The notes beneath the pieces were generated by a model that ran no database searches, was not told the origin of the DNA, and worked only from the letters and a program-made list of their open reading frames with translations. Positions 12,560 through 25,701 of a stretch of 64,000 bases of DNA are shown here, in pieces. Positions within the stretch are counted from its first letter, which is position 1. Each line of letters opens with the position of its first letter. A program made the position numbers and the translations under genes. Origin of the DNA: Diploscapter coronatus (lineage: Eukaryota; Nematoda; Chromadorea; Rhabditida; Rhabditidae); NCBI GenBank assembly GCA_964036155.1, contig OZ038422.1, forward strand, positions 61,899,201-61,963,200. Direction: 5' to 3'.

Positions 12560-14626
12560 TCAGACATCATTATTCCGTCCTGAAACGAGTCCCAAAATTT
12601 TTACTTATGAGAAAAATTATATAATGCCTTCTAGGGTAATCAATTAAGAGTTACGGTAAAGTTATGAAGATAGGTTACTACTTTTTTAATTTATCAATTT
12701 TTAAAAGGTCGAACTTCACTATTTTTCTACTTTCCTTATTTAAAACTTGCCTGATTATCATTTTGGTGCTGCATTTTCACTCGTCTTCTCGTAAACGACT
12801 CTCCCTGGTGTTTAGGATCGGTTGAGTCAGCAGAATTCACGCTTGATGGCTGCTCAGAGGTACCAACCAAAATTTTTTTTGATTTTTCAAAAGAAACCTC
12901 TAAAAATGAATTTTTCACCTGCACTGCTGATAGCCCGAAAGATTTCGTCATCAGTAAGTTTCTCCGCGTCTTTCGAAAACTTTCCGGAATCCGGATTTTC
13001 GATCTCGGCCCTCTTCAATTCTAGCACAAGCGGGGAAGGGTTGACCTGAAGATTTGAAGATCTGGGGCGATTTTTCCCAATTTTACAAATTTTGTGTTAT
13101 TGACGCGATCTTCACCCAGTTTTCAAGTATTTACCCTGAACTCAAGTTCGCTTATAATTTCTGAATGGTTCTGGTTCTCTAATTCTTAAATCAACACGAT
13201 AATTTATGTATTGGCTAGTGACAAGTACTGAAATGAAGGTGAAATCATTCAATTTTAGGAGTCTTAGCAAGTTTCTTATAAATGTCCTACCACCATGTTT
13301 AAAACATAACCTATCAAAAGAGGTTAAGATCATCTTTTCGAAATGGGTGTATTTGCAGAAAAAAGCTTGTACTTCATCAACTTCTAGAACGACTAGCACA
13401 CTCCGCTTTCTAGACAAATTGAGAAATTTCAAAACCGGTTCTGGAAGAAAAATAGCTAATAACACAAGATATACATATTGATTTGATCAATGCTTATCAT
13501 ATTGAAATTATCAATGTTATATTATGATAGGAATGACTCAAAAATCGAAATGTTTTTGTTTTGAGGTGATCAAAATAATCGTCCATTTTCATTCTGTGGG
13601 AGTCAAAAATTCAACCGACCATTTTAACGAATTTTAGTCATCGCAAAAGCGAAAGTAGGCTTCTTCAAACGTGCTTCCTCGACAAGTCACAAAATTGCCG
13701 CGATCAATTTTACGCCGATAGAAAAATGTCAAAGATCGAAATTTTCAAGAGTAGCTTGAAAAAACAATCAACTAAATATTTTATAACTTTCATATGAAAT
13801 GATTGATAAAATCGTGTATTTTTCGTCCAAGAAAAACTCGAGTTTGATCGTTCCATATAGTAAGGAACAAAAAGTGATGAAGACCAACTTTCCAAGTACA
13901 AGAAAATGGCTTACTTCATTAATTTTGCTTTTCACATCGCCAGAAATGGGATGGGGTTCTTTGTTTTCGGACATCAAATTCATCTGATTCAGCTCTATCG
14001 GATGTTTCAAAGATTGAACAACGCTGATAGGACCCATCTGACCTAAATTTAGAAAATAAGCTTTTGAAAAATTCTAAATGAAAACCTGACCTGGTCCAAC
14101 CGACTTTCCGGAACTTCTGATTTTGTGCATTTCTGTTACCAAAACTTTTTGAGTAGTTCTGGGCAATGGCGTCGTCATTTCAGAGGTATCCAGGGGTGGT
14201 GGCTGAGGGAAGATAATCTGAAAAGCCAAATTATATTGAAAAAATGAAGGTTCGGAAGAGTTTGAAAATTTTGAAATTTTTCAATAAATAAAAAAAATGA
14301 AACCTTGGTATTCGGAATTCCATTTCCTTTGCCTGGGACGTCGAGTTCTGGAGTGGGTAATCCAAGAGGTCCGAAAGCTGGTGGGCCGACAAAGTCGGTT
14401 TTCGACGATGGACGATCTTCGTGGGCTTCATTTTTGTCGATGCTGGAAATTTGAATACTTGAAACAAAATCGTATATGAAAATTATAGATATTCTAAAAG
14501 AAAAAAAATACTTTAAAGAAATTTAAACTCGGAAAGATACCTCAAAATCGGCGGTAAAGGAGGTCGAATCACGCATTTTACTATAGAAAAATTAAGCAAA
14601 GAAATGAATATGATCTTCTCTAACAT
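12560..14626 (-). CDS. Secreted proline-rich protein, unknown function
   Basis: I do not recognise a family. The ATG at 14624-14626 opens a signal peptide, MLEKIIFISLLNFSIVKCVI, followed directly by RPPLPPIL. A phase-2 splice then leads to a low-complexity region (DKNEAHEDRPSSKTDFVGPP, then AFGPLGLPTPELDVPG), IIFPQPPPLDTSEMTTPLPR, SVVQSLKHPIELNQMNLMSE, and a more structured segment (PSPLVLELKRAEIENPDSGK, then LTDDEIFRAISSAG). The 3' end is uncertain. The phase-consistent path uses a short exon (GRVVYEKT) and stops at 12560 after RRNNDV. Another open path uses a GC donor (CAG|GCAAGT) and stops at 12436, but its upstream junction is out of phase. The protein is mostly disordered and probably extracellular. 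Confidence 0.6.
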
Positions 14627-15722
14627 GGAGAAAATCTAAGTCCGGAAACTGTAAATTTCAAATCGGTTAGGTAATTATCAGATGTGATGATGAAGTTGAA
14701 ATTGAATCAAGCAAACGCGAAAAATTGATACCCGCGCCATTTGAAAAATGAAAATGTCTCACTTCTCTCAACTCTCCCCTTTCCACATTATCATTCGATT
14801 TTTCCATACTTTTCAATATTTTTCCCGCATCGTCGTTCTGTAATGTTTAGGTATAAAACCACGCCCACAGAAGAATGTTGATCTGGAGTTGAACAAAAAA
14901 TATCTAAATAGGATTTTTTCCTTTCTTATAAGGGAGCCTTTTTAGAGTCCCGTGGAGTTTCGGAACGAAAGTGCAGACTCATTTGAAAGAGCATAAAATT
15001 CTGAGTCGATTTGTGTAACTTTTTCGACAAAAATGAATATTCGCAGTAGGTGGCTAATTTACAAAACCGATTTCTTTATATAGAAAAATGGACGTTTGTT
15101 AATTTCTGCAATATCCTTTGTACTACAGAGCTTGTTAGAAAATCGAGACCTTTTGTCATTTTTCTTTTTTTTTTTTTTAAAGTTATATGAATCGACTCAG
15201 AATTTTATGCCCTTTCAAACGAGCCTACTCTCGTTCCGAAATTTCACGGGACTCTAAAAAGGTTCCCTTGTTAGAAGAACCAAATTCCAAAAATCTATCT
15301 ATATAAATCAAAATTCCGACTTCAAATTTGAATTCAAAAGGGTCGAGAATGTATTTTTCTGCTTTTTACTGAAATTTTTTATCCTTTATTTTATGAAGAT
15401 TTATCCAATTTTTTAAGAATCAAGCTAAAGAGATGGAATTGATGCTGTCTGAAATGATAGTTTCTTGTTTCTTTTTGCACTTCTTTGCACGCAGAGTACG
15501 TTGTAAATTCGACCGCATTGCCTTTATTTTAGGTCAGCTTGCCGAATTTCTTTGAATTTTCTTCTATGGTCTTTCTGGGTTTCTCTGAAGCTTCTTGAAA
15601 ATCATCTCAAGAACTCCATGAATGTAGATGAACATTGTCCTTATCGAAATGTTTCGTTTCTTTTAGATTTTACTCGATTTTTCCGATTTATTTTTGAAAA
15701 ATGCGTTCAGGGTACATTTGGG
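14627..15722. other. Region between divergent genes, carrying a long inverted repeat
   Basis: The region lies between the secreted-protein start (-) and rpl-3 (+). Its main structure is the inverted-repeat element at 14925-15278. The 300 bp before rpl-3 contain AT- and T-rich sequence and a TTCAG acceptor 9 bases before the rpl-3 ATG. Confidence 0.5.
14925..15278. repeat. Long imperfect inverted repeat, MITE-like
   Basis: The left arm (about 14925-15023) and the right arm (about 15180-15278) are near reverse complements. Shared blocks include TTTTTAGAGTCCCGTG, TTTCGGAACGA and GCATAAAATTCTGAGTCGAT. The arms are roughly 95 bp with a 150 bp centre containing no ORF. This fits a non-autonomous DNA transposon or an old palindromic insertion. 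No target-site duplication could be assigned by eye. Confidence 0.75.
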
Positions 15723-18028
<2,306 letters not shown>

Positions 18029-18787
18029 GTTCCCTCAAACATGTCCTCCCCCCTTGTTTATTCCCGTTTTCAGTTTTTGTTGATTGTTTTCTTCTTTGAA
18101 TAAATAAATTATATGTTAGTGATGAAAAAGCTGAAGCTTCTGATAAAAGATGAAAGAGACGATAAAAATATCAAAGATTGCGAAATGTTCGATCTCCTCT
18201 AATTTGATTTTGAGCAAATAATAACGAGCCAGGCACTTGAGAATTACTAGAAAACGGTCCCCGTTCAAACTGCTACAGGTTGTAGAAACATGCAGAAATA
18301 ATCGATTTTCGGAAACATTTTCTTAAATCTAGGAACTCTCTCAAGCTTTGGAACAGTCGTTCTTTCAAAAACAGTTTATTGCTATCGACTTTCTAACGAA
18401 ACGATGAATAACAAATGTTGGTTTCTTGCCATAAAACGAAGATAAAAAAGTTTTGGGGGTGGGATGGGGATTGAGATTTTTGAAGAATATCTTAATACAT
18501 AACACAGGATGAAGAATTGTTTAGGTCTTGAGTGGGTTGGGCTCTGTAAAATTCACCATCTACCATTTTGAAATTGTAAAATTCGCCTTTTAGGCTAACA
18601 TTTTAAGGAAAAATTGGAGTATGGGTGATTATAGAAATTGTTGTGGTTAGAAGGCGAATTCTAGAGATGGCCTAAAAGGGGTGATGGTGTGGATAGAGTC
18701 CCTGCGCGGTTTTGGAGAGAACGTTGGAAGGAAAAAGGAGTGGAGATCAGGCCCGACTTCTCGAGGTCGGAGTCGAGGACCGATCGA
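18029..18787. other. Intergenic region between convergent rpl-3 and dlc-1
   Basis: This contains the rpl-3 polyA signal and, on the minus strand, the presumed dlc-1 3' untranslated region. TTGTAAAATTC occurs twice around 18546 and 18575. I see no coding potential. Confidence 0.4.
18099..18104 (+). terminator. Polyadenylation signal of rpl-3 (AATAAA)
   Basis: AATAAATAAA begins 71 bp downstream of the rpl-3 stop codon, in the expected place for 3' end formation. Confidence 0.7.
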
Positions 18788-19293
18788 TCAGCCCGACTTG
18801 AACAGCAGAATCGCCACCTGCCCCAGGTAGAAGTAGATGAAATGCTTTGTCTCGTGGGTCACGTAGCTGAAATTTTAAAATTCTCGATAAAAATCATATT
18901 TTTTCTATAGAAAGTTGAAAAAGTCGCTTCTTTTTATTGATTTTTTGAGTTTATCAATTTTCTCCACCCACCTGCCAAAATTCCTGCCGACGATACAGTG
19001 CCAGGTCGGGTTGTACTTTTTGTCAAACTCCTTCTTGATGTACGCGGCGATGTCCTTCTCGATGTTGTACCTGAAAATCATCTTTTTTATTTTTAAAAAC
19101 TCTTCCATTTCCATAGAATTCTCCGTTCCAAGAGCTTTCGTTTTATACCCAATTTCAAAGGCTACTAAACTTTTAGATCGCTATCATTTTTGGTAACTCA
19201 CTTCTCGAGTGCCTGTGTGGCGCAGTCGATGGCGTCTTGCTGCATGTCCTCGGACATGTCCGCGTTCTTGATCACTGCCTTTCTATCCACCAT
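18788..19293 (-). CDS. dlc-1: Dynein light chain LC8
   Basis: LC8 is an 89-residue homodimeric hub protein of dynein and many other complexes. Three exons give [20 protein letters not shown], then [40 protein letters not shown] and [20 protein letters not shown], ending LLFKSG. This matches animal LC8 almost residue for residue over its full length. The middle exon is about 18973-19072. The start exon is preceded by a TTTCCAG acceptor about 33 bp upstream of the ATG, so transcription begins further upstream, possibly near the GC-rich block at 20463-20530. Confidence 0.98.
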
Positions 19294-20932
19294 CTTTCTA
19301 TTGCTGTTGTCGTTGAACTTGGATTCTGGAAACAACTTTTTGAGAATGATTGATTTTTAAATGGATAAAAAATTGATTTTTGAAAGAAAAAATATTTAAA
19401 AACAAAAAGTAACGATTTTTAAGAAAAGATAAGAATTTAGAAAAAAAATTTCGACCAGAACCCTCCAGAAAACGGCTCCCAGCGGTCGTGCATCATTTGA
19501 ACTGGAAAACAATTCTGCCGTCAGAAGGAAAAAAATTAAGTAATAAACGCTTTTTGGGCCTCTTCTCCTCCAAACCCGCTTTCTTATTTTTCCCTAACTC
19601 TCCTCAAAAAGTACAAATGAGTGTAGGTGTGAACTACGGAAAGTCTGCTTTTTGAGAGTTGAAGAATTCTGGTTAAAAAATCTAATTTTAGGAGAAAAAC
19701 GTAAAACTTGCTTTAATACAAATTTGAATGAAAAGAAAGCAGGGGCTATTTTAAAAATTAGCGCTCTAGCAATTGTCCGATTTTAAAAGAAAAGATGGAT
19801 TATTCATAAATTTTGAAATAGAAAACTTTCAATTTTAGAGGGATATATTTTTCAATTTTTTGCGATAATTATCACTGCTTGATTGACTGAAGCGCGATCG
19901 GAACGATCACTGAACGAGCTGTGAACGAGAGAGATGAAGAGCACTAAAGTCAGAACACATGAAATCTTAAAACCCTAAAAATTCCCGAAAAATCCCAAAA
20001 TCGAAAAATCGCGAAAATACGAAATTCAAACGATGAAATGAATGAAGCCACGCCCACTTTGCAAAATTCCGACACGAAATGCATGAAGCTGAATTCGAAA
20101 CAATGAAAAATTCGTTTTTTTTTTTTGCAAATTCAGCAAAGGTGTTTTCGCGTTTTTGAAATATTGACGGTATTTGAGTCAGAGTAAACAAATGGACGGG
20201 GAATTTTCTCGAATGGAGGGTACCCTTCCAAAAGGCGAAAATTTTGAACTTTCGGTTTCTTGCAAAACTGATCAAATCAATGGTGATGGACTAATCATAT
20301 AGGAGTTGCGCAGGTATAGCGAAAATATGCGATGCGCGCACAGGTGAGGGGACACAACGACGAAGTTCTTGACGGCACAATTCGGCTGGGAGAAGGGTCG
20401 AAAGAATGGATGAATGGGGGAGCGAGCAGAGAAAGAGACGAATAGAGTTAAGGGGGTACAATCGACTCGGCCGGTGACTCGGCCTAATTTTTCGGCCGCG
20501 TCGCGCGCGCGACCCGCGTCGCATCCGAGGAGTGGGAGAGAAGCGGCAGGAAAAACGTAGCACAAGGGGTGCAAAAGAAAATGAGAGAAATTTCAAATCC
20601 CCCAACCCTACCACTATCTCCCTCTCCCTCTTGGACCATGCAAGACACTTGTTTTCGCCAACACAAAGAACCATTGTTTCAATTCAACGAATCGATAAAT
20701 TTATCAGTGCTTTTTCAAGTGGCGGAGATAAAGTAAAAACCGTGCCGAGTTTGAGAAATATGCATGAGAGATTCATAAACAAATATGTGAAAATTCGAGG
20801 GAAAAACCACTTGTTTGTGCAGCAAAACTATGCTTTGCTCTTTAACACTTGAGCACAGTTTGGCTCGCTTCTGTCTGTAAAACGAGTACGCGAAAATATT
20901 TATTGGAAGTGGATACAGTATGAAATTAGGGG
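19294..20932. promoter_or_regulatory. Upstream region of dlc-1 with a CpG-rich block
   Basis: This 1.6 kb lies between the dlc-1 start and the 3' end of the first DB-module gene. Most of it is AT-rich with no coding exon. A sharply GC- and CpG-rich stretch (20463-20530) contains the repeat GACTCGGCC and a CGCGCGCG core, unlike the surrounding sequence. It is a candidate promoter or first-exon region for dlc-1. Long open frames on the minus strand here (20272-20674) have no recognisable protein signature. Confidence 0.45.
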
Positions 20933-22609
20933 TTACAGTAGCTGTTTCTTCGTTTTCTTGCCGAAACGCTTTTCCGCCTTTTGATGAATTTCTTCGTAGA
21001 AGCATCGCTTTATCGTGTCGAAGCTGAAATTTCGAAAATTGAGCTTTTTGCCTCGACAAATTTCGGTTGCCCTTGGAAATCGCATCCGTTCTTTTTTGTT
21101 GTTTTGCAGGTGAAATTTGGAATTTTTTGAAAATTTTAAGTTTTGGGTTTTCGAAAAAAAAACTGATGTGAATCACGTAAACTATAGCCGTTTAACGTGC
21201 TGGTTATTGCGTAAAGTTGGCTCCTCGCTTTTGCGACTATCTGATTCGCTCTATTTGCATACCCACTCGAAAAGTTCATCTTTTTCTCATTCTCGAGCCC
21301 ACGATATAATAGAACTGATATTGTCTGAAAAACTATGCACTCAAATTGTAAAAATAAATCCGAACCCCACCCCTTTACCTATCAAAACACGGCGCGTAAC
21401 TGTAGTCGATTGGCGTGTAAATATCGGGGCGTTGGTCACAGAAAACGAGGCATTTTTCACCGGCGGTAGTCTCAGCTACTCCTTTCGATCTACAGCACTA
21501 AATTGGGTATTTTAAAATGAAGTTGCCAGTATTTTAGTTTATCTCTAAACCTCATTTTTATATATCATGGCATCACTGTAAGTGACCCTAAAATTTAGAT
21601 TTCGGTGTCTAATCTTCAATAAAATAATGACACTATTTTATGTTTAATTTGTTCTAAGTCTAAATCTTAGGTATATTTCATTCACTTTACTCTAAATCTA
21701 AGTCGTAGTGGAGTGGCTATGTGTTACACTTCCAACGTCACGACTCTTCCCTCTCCCATATCATTTTATCTCTCTCACTCTTTGCACAGAGAGAAAAACA
21801 TGATATGTCCACAAAATGTCCGATTTTCTCTATCTCTGAGCTCCTATTTCCTTCGGACCTCTAGACAGATCAATATGAAGTAAGAGCTTTGAAAGGTCGA
21901 AGGTTAGGATTCAAAAATCCTACAAGTTCCTGTTCGAACCCATTTTTACATCTACTTGTAGTTAGAACTTGGAATTTTGGAGGTCAGAATTAAAATTCTA
22001 ACTCTGACCTGGCTATGATCCATGCCCTGAGCGGCGCAAAACTGCATTTCTGGAAGATACTCGATCGCACAGGCGTCGTTCCCGATGAACATTGATTCAA
22101 GCTGAAAAATTACAGCAAAAAATGACTTTCAAGCTGGATATCTAACCGCCTCTCGATCGTAGACGTTGAAGTGACATTTCTGAATGCATGCGGACGGAAG
22201 TTTCCGTTCTTCACAGCATCGATGAAATAGGAAGTTCGGGTTCTAGAACGATCTCGAAATATTTCCGTCCTAGATTAAAAAATACCGTGAGTTTTCCGAA
22301 ACTCGTCGAGTTCGCGTAGATTTTGGTGTCATTCCAGATTTTCAGGCCGAAAATCTCGCCCTCTTTATCGGGAACTTCAATTGGTTTATCTCCATTCTAG
22401 AAATTCTCGAAATTCCGAAAAATACAAATTATATGACCCACGATTTTTCCAATTAAGACCCCTCGAGCTTTCGCACGAGCTTTGCAGCAACAACCGCAAG
22501 CGCCGCTTGACATGCACTAAAACATAGATATTTTTACAGATTAAAGGAATTAGCTAACCCCATAGCCAGGAACAATAACCAGAGATATTACAAAGAAAAT
22601 CCCCAACAT
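20933..22609 (-). CDS. Secreted DB-module protein, copy A
   Basis: This is a nematode secreted cysteine-rich protein. Seven exons join in phase. A signal peptide (MLGIFFVISLVIVPGYG) is followed by a cysteine-rich linker (CMSSGACGCCCKARAKARG), then the DB module (Pfam DB, function unknown): NPNFLFHRCCEERKLPSACI, EYLPEMQFCAAQGMDHSQ, CCRSKGVAETTAGEKCLVFC and the tail FDTIKRCFYEEIHQKAEKRF, ending KKQLL. The CC exon (21379-21497) lies inside a 980 bp gap and is easy to miss; with it the module is complete. It is paralogous to the divergent gene at 22887. A TATA-like box lies about 31 bp upstream of the ATG. Confidence 0.85.
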
Positions 22610-22639
22610 TTTGGATTGAATGACAAACTTACTAAAGGG

Positions 22640-22648
22640 TTTTATATA
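22640..22648 (-). promoter_or_regulatory. TATA-like box of DB gene A
   Basis: TATATAAAA on the minus strand, 31-39 bp upstream of the start codon of the gene ending at 20933. The short distance implies a very short 5' untranslated region. Confidence 0.5.
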
Positions 22649-22835
22649 TGAAGGAGAAGGTAATTACTCATACTTCAAATCGGTGCAGATTATTCAAGTT
22701 TTGGATAATTATTGGACATATTGTTTTCGAAGCTTGACGTAATCGAGTTGTTATACCATAATTACTCAATTGAAGTATTTTGACCAGTCCATATGATAAT
22801 TGAGTGAAATCCTGATCTTACGTAACCTCAAAGAG

Positions 22836-22843
22836 TATATAAG
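22836..22843 (+). promoter_or_regulatory. TATA-like box of DB gene B
   Basis: TATATAAG on the plus strand, about 44 bp upstream of the ATG at 22887. It mirrors the TATA element of the divergent paralogue. Confidence 0.5.
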
Positions 22844-22886
22844 TCGAATTTTAAACATAAACAATTCATATTTGTCTAAATAATAA

Positions 22887-24469
22887 ATGCTCTTCTTAAT
22901 ATTGCTAGCCGTTTTAGTCAAAGATTCCTATTCAGTATGTACTAAAATTTGTATTTATTTTAAAATAAATATATTAAGTGCATGAAGGGTGGCGGGTGCT
23001 GCGTGAAACAAGCTCCGACAATCGTTCAGGTAGGGGGCCAAGGTCGTGGTGGTGGCTTCCAGGGCCAGGGTGTAAGCAAATCGATAAATAGTATGATCTT
23101 ACACCGTAACTTCGACTCATGTCGTTGTTTAAATTCACAATTACATGTAAATTATGCTGATCAAACGCCTATAGTAGTAATCTAAAACTATACCGTAACT
23201 TTGAATACAATCGCTGAGAAATTTAAATTAGGTAAATTGTGGTGGACAGTCGTGCCAGCCCGGATATCAATGTGGCCCGTATGGGTGCGCTAGGAGACAT
23301 AGAGCTCTTGGAAGTCTAACGAGAAGACTTGTAAGTATTTATTTTTAAATTATGACGATATTTATCACAACTTATTTCGAAAATATAAATAATTTTTAAG
23401 GACGGGGCTCTAGTCGCAGAGGAGGACGGCGAACAAGCCTATACAAATCCGAAGTTGTCTAAATCCAGCAAATTCGTGCCATATCATCCCATTACTTCCA
23501 ATCTAACCTACGAACGCATTACAGTATATTTTATCTTTATATCTATTGAAAACTAGTGTTATTTTAAGAATCCGAACTTTATTTTCCACACTTGTTGTGA
23601 GGCGAGAGGATTACCCGATGCCTGCCTGAGGCATTGTCATTTTAATACCTATACAATGGATAAGGTAGGGTTTTTTCTACTTATATTCAGATTAAAAATA
23701 AAATATCTATTTTAGCTAGAAGCAATGTTTCACAAAAGAGACGAGTGTCCGATTGAAGCGGCCAATGAAATTCATTATTGCGCAGCTCAAGGTATTGATC
23801 ATAGAAAGGTTAGTCTAAATAACATTAACTTGTATAGAAGTTTTCCCCGAAGCTTCAGTTTTGCGAGCCTCTCTAAATTTCTGTTTCTTACGCCCTCTAG
23901 CCTTCCCTTGTCAGGCGCATAACGCTAGAAGTCGCGACTCCACTCATGGAAGTGTGATGTAGTGAATAACGAGTTAGACTTTTGCCATTTCTTGGGCGAT
24001 AAGCGGGAGAGATGACTGTTTGAGAGAGCGCAGAGAAACGAGAAGAAATGAAGTTTCTGGGAAAGCCAGGATATATCATAGGCCAACTATTCTTACCATT
24101 TATAGGTTAGAGTTAAAATAGCATTTCTTTTTGTTGTTTTCAGTGCTGTCAAATTAGCGGAGTATCTCAAACCAGTGCCGGAAATAAATGTCTTTCCTTC
24201 TGCGATTCAAGACCTAATCGGTAAAATTGAAGTAAAATGTAAGGAAAAAACATCTAGATTTTCAGATTCTTCAACCTCGATACAAGTTATCTGCCTTGCT
24301 TGGAGGTTTTTGAGAACATGAAGAAATGTTTCTTTGTGGAAATTAAGTATCTTTTTAAAACTTAGAAATTCTAAATATTTTTTCCAGGAAACGAGCCGAG
24401 CAAAAATTCGCCGAGAAAAATTTCATTCGACAATTTAAGCCCAAAACTAATGATCGAGAAGAATTTTAA
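22887..24469 (+). CDS. Secreted DB-module protein, copy B
   Basis: Paralogue of the divergent gene at 20933-22609. Nine exons join in phase. A signal peptide (MLFLILLAVLVKDSYS) leads to CMKGGGCCVKQAPTIVQVGG, a Gly-rich stretch, and a small cysteine motif VNCGGQSCQPGYQCGPYGCA. A linker (KLSKSSKFVPYHPITSNLTY) precedes the DB module: NPNFIFHTCCEARGLPDACL, EANEIHYCAAQGIDHRK, CCQISGVSQTSAGNKCLSFC, SYLPCLEVFENMKKCFFVEI. The C-terminus is basic and hydrophilic, ending NDREEF. The extra CQPGYQCGPYGC motif is absent from copy A. Likely extracellular and disulphide-rich; function unknown. Confidence 0.85.
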
Positions 24470-25701
24470 ACTTCTTTATTTCAAATAAAGTCTAAATCTT
24501 TACTTTAACGACTAAAACAATTAGAAAAAAACGACTTATCAGTCAAGTTCAAGAGCACTTTTGTATCTATTTCATTTTGAATTTAGAAGAAAAAATCATG
24601 TTAAAATAGCACGAGGTTGTAAGAGTTCACGATTAGAAAGAAAGAATGTGAGTCAGTACAAAATTATGGAGCAAAAAGGAGTTAAAAATTGAGAGAGCTA
24701 TTCTAAGAAAAAGTTGGAAATGGCATATCTAGCGATAAGATTTTGAGGATTTGTATGAGCTATGATAGGAAAAGAAAATGATATTTGATGAAGAAGGTTT
24801 GATAACAACAAGGTACCTAACACAGTTAATCTACCAACTACGTTTTCTAGAAATGACGTCGTCATAAGGTTAAGACAATTAATAAAAGCAGTACGGCAAA
24901 AGCCAATGAGTTGTGTATTTAGAAATTAATCAAGTATTTTAGTAGTTTGCCGTATTAATTTAAAATAAGCATACTACTGTACTACTTTTATAAATTGTCT
25001 CAAGTTAAAAGGTATGACGTCAGAATAATACGAAAAAGGAAAAAAAAACAATGTCATGAATGAAAACGTTCATAAGCCTCGTATAGATCTGAAACAAAAA
25101 TTATCGACAAGAATTTTACCAAAGAAAATTATTCGAAATAATCTCCTAATCGCTAGATTAAAATGTTATAAAGAAAAATCGGTCGATAAACGAATTGAAT
25201 CGACGAAATTACTAAAAAGAACGCACACGTAAAGATCATTTGAGCCGCATCGTCGTTGAATAACAAAACATATACGCTATCAGTTATCGTATGGGAGTAT
25301 TTTGTTCCCAAATAATATTACTTTATTTCCAGAAGTGAGTACTCTCTTCCCAATGATAGCGGTATATCGAAATCTCCAGTGTTCAAAGGGTTATCGCTTC
25401 CAGAGAATAGCCTGATCAAATTAAAGCTCACGCGAATATATTCATGATTAGGCTATAGAATGGCTTAGACATGAGATATAACAATAAATAAACATATGGG
25501 ATTTTTAGGTTTAAAAGAAAGATGTTCCAAAAATTATTTCAAGAAAGAATCTTATTCCTATTGCTGACATCTTTTTCAAATGGAAAGATCTATTCGGAAA
25601 TATCTTCTTCAAAAGAAGATACTCAAAATTATAGGAAAAAGTAATAATATTAACTATTCTGGAACATCTTTTCCTTTAAACTATCAAAATAGCCCAGTTA
25701 T
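24470..25701. other. Intergenic region with a palindromic repeat
   Basis: Lies between DB gene B (+) and PPTC7 (-), which converge here. It contains an inverted repeat (about 24850-25030) that includes a perfect CRE-like TGACGTCA near 25014. The remainder is AT-rich; no exon was recognised. Confidence 0.45.
24850..25030. repeat. Imperfect inverted repeat
   Basis: The left arm (ATGACGTCGTCATAAGG, AAGACAATTAATAAAAGCAG, TACGGCAAA) pairs with the reverse complement of the right arm (TTTGCCGTA, CTACTTTTATAAATTGTCT, GGTATGACGTCA). The arms are about 50-60 bp. It may be a small MITE remnant. Confidence 0.6.

Noticed and set aside
14541..14577. Start at an internal ATG giving MRDSTSFTADFE for the secreted protein
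   Set aside because: That frame ends in the wrong phase for the next exon. The frame from 14626 gives a signal peptide and correct phases.
20272..20674. Overlapping long open frames on the minus strand
   Set aside because: They are driven by the GC-rich block where stops are rare; no recognisable protein and no splice continuity to dlc-1.
21870..21960. tRNA-like sequence with GTTCGAACCC and a small stem-loop
   Set aside because: No matching acceptor stem or D arm could be drawn, and the B-box-like string stands alone.
21040..22000. First reading of DB gene A as a pseudogene lacking the CC exon
   Set aside because: The exon encoding CCRSKGVAETTAGEKCLVFC was then found at 21379-21497 with correct splice sites and phase.
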